NCBI GenBank assembly: GCA_900539375.1
Contig: UQBY01000038.1
Span: forward strand, 1-21,646
Direction: 5' to 3'
DNA length: 21,646 nucleotides
Source: an uncultured Clostridium sp.
GTDB taxonomy: Bacteria; Bacillota; Clostridia; Clostridiales; Clostridiaceae
Shown here one piece after another: positions 1-6,215 of the stretch. The stretch's first letter is position 1; the number at the start of each line of letters is the position of its first letter. Both the position numbers and the translations under genes were made by a program. The notes beneath the pieces are model-generated. The model did no database searches and had not been told where the DNA came from. It was given only the letters and a program-made list of their open reading frames with translations.

Positions 1-54
1 TAATTGACCTCTATATATGTTACTTATATAAGTAACATATATAGAGGTCAATTA
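1..54. repeat. Perfect 54-bp palindrome with mirror-image promoter-like boxes
   Basis: Bases 1-27 are the exact reverse complement of bases 28-54, centred on a TA step. Each strand reads TTGACC, a 17-nt spacer, then TATAAG, so the palindrome carries two identical promoter-like sequences firing outward. The plus-strand one would start near base 39 and run straight into the terminator at 66-101. It could be a repressor or resolution site, a divergent promoter or a cruciform. The palindrome begins at the first base of the window, so what lies to its left is unknown. The symmetry is directly visible; function is inference. Confidence 0.8.
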
Positions 55-65
55 TTAAATAAGTT

Positions 66-101
66 AAAAAACTCAGATATTTTTAAATATCTGAGTTTTT
101 T
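66..101. terminator. Bidirectional intrinsic terminator
   Basis: Near-perfect 17-bp inverted repeat (AAAAAACTCAGATATTT and its complement) with a 2-nt centre, A-run on one side and T-run on the other, so it can terminate in both directions. It lies downstream of the minus-strand 152-aa gene and directly downstream of the palindrome at 1-54. Confidence 0.8.
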
Positions 102-216
102 AATTCACTTAAAAATCTTATAATTGGTTGAGAACACCAATCATTTTTATTATAGTATAAAGGGGCTTAATTATCAATAACTTATCTCCTAATATGACTA
201 TATTTAAAATTAAGAT

Positions 217-675
217 TTAATAATCATTATATAGAAATTTCTCTACTTTATAACATCCTTCTAAAATCCAATTTTTATATTCATTTGAAGTCATTTTATT
301 TATATCATACATATGAGTAGCCTCTTCTATTGAAGTTACTTTCAACTTTTTTATATCTCCATAATTGTTCTTTAATATAGCAATATAGTTATTTTTTGAA
401 GTATTATTACCAGATATATTCCAAAAAGATAAATTAGTTACTATTTTCTTTGGACTTACAATATATATATAATCAAAATTTTTTAATTTATTCGCTAAAG
501 AAATTATTTCTTCCTGATCATATAAAATTTCTAATTCTATATTTATAGTAAGAGAAGAGGTTTTATATTTAAAAATGTATTTATTTTCTTCTAATATTTT
601 AAAAATACTTTTTACTTCCTTTAAAAAAGTTTCATTATTTTTTTCAATTGATTGATTTAACATTAATTTTATCAA
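217..675 (-). CDS. Hypothetical protein, 152 aa, paralogous motif with the 158-aa protein
   Basis: No family recognised. The start is probably TTG at 675, nine bases after AGGAGG (685-690); the in-frame ATG at 663 would be 21 bases away, too far. The protein is soluble and mixed in charge, with no signal peptide or membrane segment. Residues 71-91 read YIVSPKKIVTNL, then FWNISGNNT, closely matching residues 61-81 of the 158-aa protein upstream (YLICPKRYVEMN, then YFSGNIT), which suggests a shared domain. It lies after the terminator at 764-806, so it is either a separate unit or reached by read-through. Function unknown. Confidence 0.75.
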   Translation of the reverse strand: MIKLMLNQSIEKNNETFLKEVKSIFKILEENKYIFKYKTSSLTINIELEILYDQEEIISLANKLKNFDYIYIVSPKKIVTNLSFWNISGNNTSKNNYIAILKNNYGDIKKLKVTSIEEATHMYDINKMTSNEYKNWILEGCYKVEKFLYNDY

Positions 676-763
676 TTATTTTTACCTCCTAATATATGTT
701 TGTATTTTATATACACTTATTTCGTATCTCTTTTGAGTATTACTCTATTTTAAGCATAATATA

Positions 764-806
764 AAAAAAGCAATATCTAAAGGAACCTTTTTAATATTGC
801 TTTTTT
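764..806. terminator. Bidirectional intrinsic terminator
   Basis: A 13-bp stem (AAAAAAGCAATAT and complement) with a second internal AAAGG/CCTTT stem, flanked by A- and T-runs. It ends the minus-strand unit finishing with the 158-aa gene and precedes the 152-aa gene by about 75 bases. Just upstream on the minus strand stands AATAGGATGAAAA, resembling the AATAGGATGTAAC element before the leader terminator at 2431-2471, so it could be a sixth, weaker member of the leader family. Confidence 0.8.
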
Positions 807-843
807 GTTAAATTTTCATCCTATTAAATTTAAATGTTTCTTA

Positions 844-1320
844 CTAATAACTTAATATTTTCATTATTTTTTCATAATATTTATATCCATCAAGTTTATT
901 AGATAATTTAATATCATCTCTAATTGTAACCTCTGCATTTCTTAAAAGAAATTCACTTGCTAAGCTATACTTTTCAAAATTATTAGCTACAATTTTAGTT
1001 AATTCTATTATTTCATTTAAATCAAATTTTCCTTCAAATCTACTTTTCCATTGACTTGTAAATGGTTCTTCTGTCCATGTAATATTTCCAGAAAAATAAC
1101 ATCTATTCATTTCAACATACCTTTTAGGACAAATTAGATAAGAATTTTTTAATACCTCTATAGGGATTTCTAATAAAGCTTTTGCCTCTTCAACATTTAT
1201 TTTTCTTTTATGCAATCTTATATATTCAATGAGACAAGACACTGTGGTGAGAGAAAGTATTTTTTCTCTTTCAAATCTTTTTGCTATACTAAGAAAATCA
1301 TTTTTACATTCTATATTCAT
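844..1320 (-). CDS. Hypothetical protein, 158 aa
   Basis: Last gene of a four-gene minus-strand operon (38 aa, 87 aa, ssb, 158 aa). The ATG at 1320 follows TAGGAATT, a modest ribosome site, 21 bases after the ssb stop. The N-terminal half is helical and charged. Residues 61-81 carry the YLICPKRYV...YFSGN motif shared with the 152-aa protein encoded next. No catalytic motif, signal peptide or membrane span is visible. Co-transcription with ssb suggests a role in plasmid DNA metabolism or establishment, but this is only context. Confidence 0.75.
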   Translation of the reverse strand: MNIECKNDFLSIAKRFEREKILSLTTVSCLIEYIRLHKRKINVEEAKALLEIPIEVLKNSYLICPKRYVEMNRCYFSGNITWTEEPFTSQWKSRFEGKFDLNEIIELTKIVANNFEKYSLASEFLLRNAEVTIRDDIKLSNKLDGYKYYEKIMKILSY

Positions 1321-1341
1321 TTTTTAATTCCTACTAGATTT

Positions 1342-2001
1342 TTAAAATGGATTATTATTTTTTCTTTCATATCCATTTTGATTACTTTCTGAATTATACT
1401 GTTGTTGATTTCCACTATATTGTGATCCACTATATTGTGGTGAAGTATACTGTTGTTGGTTTCCACTATATTGTGGCCCATTATATTGTGGTGAAGTATA
1501 CTGTTGTTGGTTTTCACTATATTGTGGCCCATTATATTGTGGTGACGCATACTGTTGTTGATTTTCACTATATTGTAGCCCATTATATTGTGGTGACGTA
1601 TACTGTTGTTGGTTTTCACTATATTGTGGTCCATTATATTGTGGTGACATATACTGTTGTTGATTTCCAGTATTATAAGGAACTGTTATTCCTGAGATGG
1701 TATCTAAAGAAACAGATACTATATATTTTCTAGTCCCTTGCCCATCAAAAGATGCACCAGATAATCTTCCAGAAGCCACTATCTTCTGTCCAACTTGAAA
1801 GTTCTGTTTAAGAACCTCTTCACCTAATCTTCCCCAAGCTTTTAGCTCTAACAAGTTTTGAGAAGCTTTTCCATCTTCCCTATCTCTTGTATCTTTACAA
1901 TTTATTCTTATTAAACAATATTGAGAATTACTTCTCTCTAATCTTATTAATGTTGGAATTTCTATCAATTCTCCTGTTACCATTAAATTATTTACATCCA
2001 T
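1342..2001 (-). CDS. ssb: Single-stranded DNA-binding protein with tandem-repeat tail
   Basis: Binds single-stranded DNA during plasmid replication or transfer. Residues 1-108 form the OB fold: the start MDVNNLMVTGELIEIP, the central LELKAWGRLGEEV and IVASGRLSGASF are typical of bacterial SSB. Residues 113-202 are five 17-residue repeats (type NQQQYTSPQYNGPQYSE) plus a partial sixth, rich in Q, Y, N and P and with no charge except a few Glu; this is an expanded form of the usual disordered linker. The C-terminus ends NNNPF: the Pro-Phe that docks SSB partner proteins is kept, but the acidic residues normally before it (as in DDDIPF) are replaced by Asn. AGGAGG overlaps the stop of the 87-aa gene, so the two are tightly coupled. 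Confidence 0.95.
   Translation of the reverse strand: MDVNNLMVTGELIEIPTLIRLERSNSQYCLIRINCKDTRDREDGKASQNLLELKAWGRLGEEVLKQNFQVGQKIVASGRLSGASFDGQGTRKYIVSVSLDTISGITVPYNTGNQQQYMSPQYNGPQYSENQQQYTSPQYNGLQYSENQQQYASPQYNGPQYSENQQQYTSPQYNGPQYSGNQQQYTSPQYSGSQYSGNQQQYNSESNQNGYERKNNNPF
1396..1665. repeat. Tandem 51-bp coding repeats in ssb
   Basis: Five 51-bp units and a partial unit within ssb, encoding 17-residue repeats. Copies differ by a few bases and are in frame, so copy number could change by slippage or recombination without breaking the gene. The two 3'-most units are the most diverged. Confidence 0.9.
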
Positions 2002-2013
2002 TTTTATTACCTC

Positions 2014-2277
2014 CTAATCATTATAAATATCTTCTATAAAGATATTTTCATATTTTTTACATAGTTGCTCAACTTCATCAATTTTCTCTTCAGTTTTGCA
2101 ACAAATTAAATAGAAATTATCTGCAGGCGAATCAATATTTTCATCTCCTACTACATTTCCTATTTCTTCAAGTAGGGCACTACTTATTAATAATTCTTCA
2201 CTATTTAAATCTTGCAGATTTAAAACATATTGAAACCCTTCTCTGTTATCTCCTTCATCATTCAAATAGAAATTCAT
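2014..2277 (-). CDS. Hypothetical acidic protein, 87 aa
   Basis: Second gene of the ssb operon. ATG at 2277 lies 7 bases after GGAG, which overlaps the stop of the 38-aa ORF upstream. The protein is strongly acidic, with many Asp and Glu, and has a hydrophobic stretch FYLICCKTEE near residue 55 with a Cys pair, followed by a predicted helix. No known domain recognised. Its stop overlaps the ssb ribosome site, so the expression of the two genes is likely coupled. Small acidic proteins can be DNA mimics or protein-binding adaptors, but nothing here proves either. Confidence 0.75.
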   Translation of the reverse strand: MNFYLNDEGDNREGFQYVLNLQDLNSEELLISSALLEEIGNVVGDENIDSPADNFYLICCKTEEKIDEVEQLCKKYENIFIEDIYND

Positions 2278-2287
2278 ACATTTACTC

Positions 2288-2404
2288 CTACAATTCTGAT
2301 TTTATAAATTTACCATTATCATATATAATGATCTCATTTGAAATAAGACTTTTATACACAACATAATAATTAAAATCATTAATGTTAGAAAATATTTCTT
2401 CCAT
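2288..2404 (-). CDS. Small ORF, 38 aa, first gene of the ssb operon
   Basis: ATG at 2404 sits behind an excellent AAAGGAGGTAACAAAA ribosome site. The reading frame gives 38 residues starting MEEIFSNINDFNYYVVYKSL and ending KFIKSEL, and stops with TAG immediately before the ribosome site of the 87-aa gene. Strong signals at both ends argue that it is translated. It is the first ORF after the leader terminator at 2431-2471, so it could be a leader peptide or a true small protein. No family recognised. Confidence 0.6.
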   Translation of the reverse strand: MEEIFSNINDFNYYVVYKSLISNEIIIYDNGKFIKSEL

Positions 2405-2430
2405 TTTTGTTACCTCCTTTATAAAATAAT

Positions 2431-2471
2431 AAAAAAAGTCTTAGAAAATTCTTTTCAGACTTCCTAAGACT
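2431..2471 (-). terminator. Leader terminator (attenuator) of the ssb operon
   Basis: On the minus strand AGTCTTAG pairs with CTAAGACT and is followed by seven T. An alternative inner hairpin pairs GAAAA with TTTTC. It lies between a promoter-like sequence (2511-2539) and the first ribosome site (2413-2418), so transcripts from that promoter should stop before the operon unless termination is relieved. The element AATAGGATGTAAC (2475-2487) precedes it. Confidence 0.7.
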
Positions 2472-2510
2472 AAAGTTACATCCTATTGTACATTTGTACT
2501 GTTTAATACT

Positions 2511-2539
2511 ACCATAAATAAATTATTATTTATGGTCAA
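2511..2539 (-). promoter_or_regulatory. Promoter-like sequence overlapped by a 26-bp palindrome
   Basis: Minus strand: TTGACC (2534-2539), 17-nt spacer, TATGGT (2511-2516). Bases 2511-2536 form a perfect inverted repeat (ACCATAAATAA, 4-nt centre, complement) that spans the spacer and covers the -10 and part of the -35 boxes, as a repressor operator would. It would drive the ssb operon through the leader terminator. Confidence 0.55.
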
Positions 2540-2585
2540 GACTTTATAAATATTAATTTTTTTAATTATATCATATTTTCTTTTT

Positions 2586-2828
2586 TTAGTCTATAATATT
2601 AACTTTTTTATAGTAAAAAGCTGTCTGCATCCCATCAAATGATACATTTACAGTTTCACCAGCATTATATACATGTACAATTTTTCCTATATACTGCTTG
2701 TTACAATATGATATTATAACAAGTTTTCCCATATCCTCGTTAGAAAATATATTATTATTCACTAATGAAATTTCTTCTTTTTCCTCTTTAAATACATCAA
2801 AATCAAAAATTGATAGCTGAGCTGCCAT
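2586..2828 (-). CDS. Small protein, 80 aa, with clamp-binding-like N-terminus
   Basis: Last gene of the PRTRC-like operon; its ATG overlaps the ThiF stop by one base (TAATG), so translation is coupled. Residues 4-8 read QLSIF followed by DF, matching the consensus of the DNA polymerase sliding-clamp (beta clamp) binding motif, Q-L-S-L-F. Residues 33-80 (GKLVIISYCNKQYIGKIVHV and following) alternate hydrophobic residues like a small SH3-like beta barrel. The two parts suggest a small replication-associated adaptor, but no known family is recognised and the motif alone is weak evidence. Confidence 0.7.
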   Translation of the reverse strand: MAAQLSIFDFDVFKEEKEEISLVNNNIFSNEDMGKLVIISYCNKQYIGKIVHVYNAGETVNVSFDGMQTAFYYKKVNIID

Positions 2829-3535
2829 TAATTCATACCTCTAATACTAAAATTTTCAACATTAAATGATATATAGGTACTTGGGACTTCTCCTTCTAAT
2901 AAAGCATTTATCATTAAAAAAATGCTTGTTGCACTTAATACATTAGTAACAAATTGTTGAGGATGTTCGTCTATTCTTGAACATTTATATTTATTAACCT
3001 CATCCTCTTCATCTTCTAATATATTAGGATAATATTTTACGACTGGCTCACTAATTATTTGATCAATTCTCTTATATCCTAGTACAACTTGTCCTTTTCT
3101 TTCAATATCTCCATTTCCAGCATCTATATATATTAAAGTATCTTTATATTTCTCAAATGCATCATTTAATATTCTTCTGCATTTGTTATTATCTACACAT
3201 CCTATTAGGATTGGCATAGTATATTCTGATACTGATTTTAACAATTCAATTATTTCTATATCAGATTCTATATATTTATCTATATAAGATATTTTTATGC
3301 CTAACTTTTCATACCTATTAGCTAAAACTTCTGCCTTATTTTTATCTATATCCTTAATTGTGAACTTTTGGTTTTTAAAATTTTTTTCTTCTACCTTATC
3401 TCCATCAATAAGAATTATTTCTTCTATTTCTTTTTTAGATACAGCTAATTGAGATAATAATGCAACAAGATTGCTTCCTGTTGCTCCTACACCTACTACT
3501 ATCAAGTTTTTTCTAAAAGAACCTGTTACCTTCAA
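2828..3535 (-). CDS. ThiF-family E1-like adenylating enzyme (PRTRC-type)
   Basis: E1-like enzymes use ATP to adenylate the C-terminal glycine of a ubiquitin-like protein. Residues 11-20 hold the Rossmann loop LIVVGVGATG; ILIDGDKVEEKNFKNQ (41-56) supplies the acidic residues and the N...Q pair of the ThiF nucleotide site; VDNNKCRR (114-121) is the usual VDN-x-x-x-R segment. YKCSRIDEHPQQFVTN (183-198) matches the conserved Cys-Ser region I recall from PRTRC-system ThiF proteins, with Cys185 a possible thioester site. About 235 aa is the short, stand-alone form. It lies directly after the candidate ubiquitin-like gene (13-nt gap) and is translationally coupled to the 80-aa gene. Substrate unknown. 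Family assignment is strong; the PRTRC subtype rests on context and recalled motifs. Confidence 0.88.
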   Translation of the reverse strand: MKVTGSFRKNLIVVGVGATGSNLVALLSQLAVSKKEIEEIILIDGDKVEEKNFKNQKFTIKDIDKNKAEVLANRYEKLGIKISYIDKYIESDIEIIELLKSVSEYTMPILIGCVDNNKCRRILNDAFEKYKDTLIYIDAGNGDIERKGQVVLGYKRIDQIISEPVVKYYPNILEDEEDEVNKYKCSRIDEHPQQFVTNVLSATSIFLMINALLEGEVPSTYISFNVENFSIRGMN

Positions 3536-3548
3536 TTTATTTACCTCC

Positions 3549-3929
3549 TTAACCTTTTGCTTGAAATTTATACATTGGGATTAAATAACCTAAATTATCT
3601 TTTCCTTTTGCTAAATGCCAATTACATCCTTCTATAAACTCACCATATTTAAATTCTTCAATAAGACTTTTTAAAACCTCATTTAATTTTAAATTTTTTA
3701 TTTCTTCACCTTCAAAAACCTTTAGATTATCTCCAAAAACTTTTAAAATCAATTTGTTGGGAGGATTATTTTTTAAATCCTCTTCAATTTTCTCTTCTTG
3801 AGATTTAATTTTAGTTTCAACTTTCTTTGTTTTCGTGATTTCTTTTTTACTTTCCTCTCTCTTTGCTAATACAACCTCTTGTGTTACTCCTAGTTGCTCA
3901 AAAAAGTTTAGATTTTCATTGTTACTCAT
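3549..3929 (-). CDS. Candidate ubiquitin-like protein of the PRTRC-like cassette, 126 aa
   Basis: ATG at 3929 follows AAGGAGGTAACAAAAA. Residues 1-57 are charged, Lys/Glu-rich and probably disordered or coiled. Residues 58-126 look like a compact fold: strand LILKVFGDNLKVF, helix LNEVLKSLIEEF, then strands ending YLIPMYKFQAKG. The order of elements and the extreme C-terminal Lys-Gly resemble PRTRC protein C, described as a prokaryotic ubiquitin-like family, where a terminal glycine is what an E1 would activate. Its place between the E2-like and E1-like genes supports this. No sequence-level match can be shown here, so the call is tentative. An 87-base gap upstream holds a weak 8-bp inverted repeat (AATTAAAC). 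Confidence 0.5.
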   Translation of the reverse strand: MSNNENLNFFEQLGVTQEVVLAKREESKKEITKTKKVETKIKSQEEKIEEDLKNNPPNKLILKVFGDNLKVFEGEEIKNLKLNEVLKSLIEEFKYGEFIEGCNWHLAKGKDNLGYLIPMYKFQAKG

Positions 3930-4016
3930 TTTTTGTTACCTCCTTATAAATAAGATAATTAAACTAAAATGAAATTTTTGTTTAATTCTTTAATTACATA
4001 CTATACTAATTTAAAT

Positions 4017-4691
4017 TTATATATTTATTTTTTTAAACCATTCCTTATAATTACAAATAGTTTTATTTTCAACTAACAATTTATTGTCAAAATCTTTATT
4101 GGTTAATTCTTTTAACAATTCTTGTAGTATATACCCCTTACTATTATTAGTAGGTGAAAAAGCATCTATTGTATTAGGCATACTCATAAATTGATCTGGA
4201 ACATCATATAAAATTTTCTTATTTATAAGTCCCTTATTCAAAGTATTTGACCCTAAACAAGCTCTTCCAATTTTAGATGTCACATTGGTAAATGGATATA
4301 CATATATCTTTGTATCTTCACTTATTACTTCATCTTTTACTGCAACTACATCTAAAGATACTAGTTTATCATTTACAGAATGTGCTGCAAATAAGAGTCC
4401 TGGAACTCCTACATCTTCATAAAATCTTTCATATAAGCTCATAGATGTTCTATGTTTCTTTTTATGAATTACATACAAACTTTTTTTCCCTGTTGTTTTA
4501 CTTTGTATTAATCTTGTTCCTTTTGCCTCTTCAAATAATGGAGATTCATACAAAGTTTCATTTCCTTTATTTACTGAAGCTATTAATGATTTTATTAAAT
4601 CATCTATTTTAACATCCTTTCTTTGTTTTCTACCATCAACAACAGTATAAACTGTTGCTATATTACTTTTTTCATCTAATATTATTTCCAT
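4017..4691 (-). CDS. PRTRC system protein B-like (E2-like fold), 224 aa
   Basis: PRTRC protein B is a plasmid-associated family assigned to a prokaryotic E2-like (Prok-E2_D) superfamily and found next to ThiF. I start it at the ATG at 4691, because AGGAG lies about 8 bases upstream; an alternative in-frame ATG at 4724 overlaps the gene upstream and has no ribosome site. Numbering from 4691: residues about 130-149 read IYVYPFTNV then KIGRACLGSN, matching the YPF-N-V...GxxCxG segment typical of the family, with Cys145 conserved. A later AFSPTNNSKG stretch corresponds to the family's C-terminal Asn-rich turn. Encoded just upstream of the candidate ubiquitin-like and E1-like genes. Whether it is a catalytic conjugating enzyme is unknown; some members of this family are thought to lack the classical E2 cysteine. 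Confidence 0.75.
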   Translation of the reverse strand: MEIILDEKSNIATVYTVVDGRKQRKDVKIDDLIKSLIASVNKGNETLYESPLFEEAKGTRLIQSKTTGKKSLYVIHKKKHRTSMSLYERFYEDVGVPGLLFAAHSVNDKLVSLDVVAVKDEVISEDTKIYVYPFTNVTSKIGRACLGSNTLNKGLINKKILYDVPDQFMSMPNTIDAFSPTNNSKGYILQELLKELTNKDFDNKLLVENKTICNYKEWFKKINI

Positions 4692-4713
4692 AAATCGTCT
4701 CCTAATAAATATT

Positions 4714-5328
4714 CTAATTCCCAAGTATATCTATTAATAAAATTGATATAATTAAAAAAAATACATCAATTGTTCCTTCATCAAGATAATAATCAGGAAA
4801 TATTATATATGTATTACCATCTTCTACATAACACTCACCCTGTATTCCAGAATAAGGGTCTAAAGTTCTTTTCATTACCATCCATATTTTATGTAAATAA
4901 GAACTTTTCATTTCATAATTTGAAATACAAAATATATGTCCATCACCACCAACAAGTTGATAAAATTCATCAGCTCTGTCCTCTAAAGGAACATCTTCTT
5001 CTATAATTTCATCAATAGTATGTTTTATACTCTCAAAATGTTTTGGAACTTCAATACACTCACTTAAATCCATATGATTTATTGAATCTATAACCATAAA
5101 GTCATCAAATAACTTTTCAATGGAATTGAGAATATCATCTAAATATATGAAATCATATGTTGGCTTATAATATTCAGCTACTGAGTCTATTATTTTCTCA
5201 TCACAGCCATAATTTTTTAAATATTTTATAAATGTGTATTTCTTATTTGTATATTTTTCATTACTACAAAAAATGTTAGATATCAATATAAAGTAAAAAT
5301 CTATAGCTTCCTCTAAATCTAAATTCAT
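4714..5328 (-). CDS. Hypothetical acidic protein, about 204 aa
   Basis: Two starts are possible. ATG at 5346 has no ribosome site and lies in an A9 run; ATG at 5328 forms a 4-base ATGA overlap with the stop of the 38-aa ORF upstream, which favours it. The protein is rich in Asp, Glu and Tyr. It has a central LEDRADEFYQLVGGDGHIFC stretch and a hydrophobic C-terminus (DVFFLIISILLIDIL) that could be a tail membrane helix or a buried strand-helix. No JAMM metalloprotease motif is present, so this is not the PRTRC JAB protein. Function unknown; its place before protein B suggests a cassette-specific partner. Confidence 0.72.
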   Translation of the reverse strand: MNLDLEEAIDFYFILISNIFCSNEKYTNKKYTFIKYLKNYGCDEKIIDSVAEYYKPTYDFIYLDDILNSIEKLFDDFMVIDSINHMDLSECIEVPKHFESIKHTIDEIIEEDVPLEDRADEFYQLVGGDGHIFCISNYEMKSSYLHKIWMVMKRTLDPYSGIQGECYVEDGNTYIIFPDYYLDEGTIDVFFLIISILLIDILGN

Positions 5329-5441
5329 ATCAATAAAATCTTCCATTTTTTTTTGCTCATTTTTATTTTTTTATATTCTATGAACTCTTTCAAATTATTA
5401 GTCATATTTTCTCTTTCAGATTGATTAATATACTTATTCAT
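5325..5441 (-). CDS. Small ORF, 38 aa, overlapping both neighbours
   Basis: The ATG at 5441 overlaps the stop of the 99-aa gene (TAATG) with GAGG about 7 bases upstream, and its TGA overlaps an ATG of the next gene (ATGA). It encodes a basic, Lys/Asn-rich peptide starting MNKYINQSERENMTNNLKEF and ending WKILLI. Near its end an AAA AAA AAA run would let a -1 slip join its frame to the frame of the next gene. It is either a real coupled small protein or a translational bridge. No family recognised. Confidence 0.5.
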   Translation of the reverse strand: MNKYINQSERENMTNNLKEFIEYKKIKMSKKKWKILLI

Positions 5442-5740
5442 TAATATACCTCATCATCTATAAAAGAATCTGTAGAAATAACATTCTCTATGGCATATTC
5501 AAATAAAACCATATCTGATATTATTTTCATTTCATTTGAAGTTTTATTTAGTTCTTTACTAGCTTTAATATATATTCTTGCAGGAACTTTTTCTATAAAA
5601 TCTAAATCGCTTTCTTTAAGCTTACAGATATCTTTGCTTGCAATATTTAAAAGCTTTCGTAACAAAATTTCATCATCATCTAATGAAATTTTGTTGTTAA
5701 TTTCTTTAATAAAATTATCTAAGTTTAACATCCTTTTCAT
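5441..5740 (-). CDS. Hypothetical protein, 99 aa
   Basis: Second gene of the PRTRC-like operon. ATG at 5740 follows AGGGGGT, which overlaps the TAG of the 114-aa gene. Mostly helical and charged: MKRMLNLDNFIKEINNKISL at the start, then LRKLLNIASKDICKLKESDL. No signal peptide, membrane segment or catalytic motif. Its stop overlaps the start of the 38-aa ORF, so it is part of a translationally coupled chain. Function unknown. Confidence 0.7.
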   Translation of the reverse strand: MKRMLNLDNFIKEINNKISLDDDEILLRKLLNIASKDICKLKESDLDFIEKVPARIYIKASKELNKTSNEMKIISDMVLFEYAIENVISTDSFIDDEVY

Positions 5741-5752
5741 AATTATTACCCC

Positions 5753-6097
5753 CTAAAAACATTGATGTAGTTTTTCATCATTTGGCATCATAATTGGTTC
5801 TAAGCAAATAGCCATTTTTTCTCCAACATACCAACCAAATTTATTAAGAGTTTCTAAGCTGAATTTATTTTTCAACTCATATAAAAACTCAATTTTACTT
5901 CCTATCCCATTTAAATGATTTTTTTGTAGACGTACCCAATAATTATGGTCCATCTCTTCTAATTTTTTTGCTAAATTTTTTTTATTAGAGTATGTTACAA
6001 AACTTAATACTTTATTCTCCTTTATTAAAAATTTAGCAAGTTTTTTACTTGCTGTAATTTGATATAAAGTGTTAAAAACTTCTTCTTTTACTTCCAT
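5753..6097 (-). CDS. Hypothetical protein, 114 aa, first gene of the PRTRC-like operon
   Basis: ATG at 6097 follows GAGGAGGG (6109-6116). It is the first ORF after the leader terminator at 6125-6157. The protein is basic in the N-terminal half (ITASKKLAKFLIKENKVLSF, NKKNLAKKLEEMDHNYW) and ends with a more hydrophobic stretch, GWYVGEKMAICLEPIMMP. No known domain recognised. Its leading position suggests it could be a regulator or an accessory factor of the cassette, but there is no visible DNA-binding motif. Confidence 0.72.
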   Translation of the reverse strand: MEVKEEVFNTLYQITASKKLAKFLIKENKVLSFVTYSNKKNLAKKLEEMDHNYWVRLQKNHLNGIGSKIEFLYELKNKFSLETLNKFGWYVGEKMAICLEPIMMPNDEKLHQCF

Positions 6098-6124
6098 TTT
6101 TGATTATTCCCTCCTCAAATTAAT

Positions 6125-6157
6125 AAAAAAATCCCTAACAGTTTTTACTGCTAGAGA
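6125..6157 (-). terminator. Leader terminator (attenuator) of the PRTRC-like operon
   Basis: Minus strand: TCTCTAGCAGT pairs with ACTGTTAGGGA over a 4-nt AAAA loop with two G-U pairs, followed by seven T. It lies 9 bases before the ribosome site at 6109-6116. The upstream element CAACAGTAGGTAA (6168-6180) contains AACAGT, which could pair with ACTGTT of the 3' arm and act as an antiterminator. Confidence 0.75.
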
Positions 6158-6215
6158 TACTTTATTTTTACCTACTGTTGCCAAAAATACAACCATTAAA
6201 TATATAATTTACTCG

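Noticed and set aside
118..177. A 19-codon minus-strand ORF starting with TTG behind AGGAGA, downstream of the 152-aa gene
   Set aside because: Too short, rare start codon, overlaps a small ATTGG/CCAAT hairpin, and nothing supports coding; I left it out of the gene list.
1396..1665. CRISPR array
   Set aside because: The regular 51-bp repeats are contiguous, in frame inside ssb, and lack unique spacers.
1317..1733. Long repeat-containing reading frames on both strands over the ssb tail (HHNIMGHNIV and YTVVGFHYIV types)
   Set aside because: They are other-frame readings of the 51-bp ssb repeats, without ribosome sites.
4691..4724. Upstream ATG at 4724 for the PRTRC-B-like gene
   Set aside because: It lies within the end of the upstream gene and has no ribosome site, whereas the ATG at 4691 follows AGGAG at normal spacing.
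4714..5346. JAB/JAMM deconjugase to complete the PRTRC cassette
   Set aside because: Neither the 204-210-aa protein nor any neighbour shows an H-x-H...S-x-x-D zinc motif.
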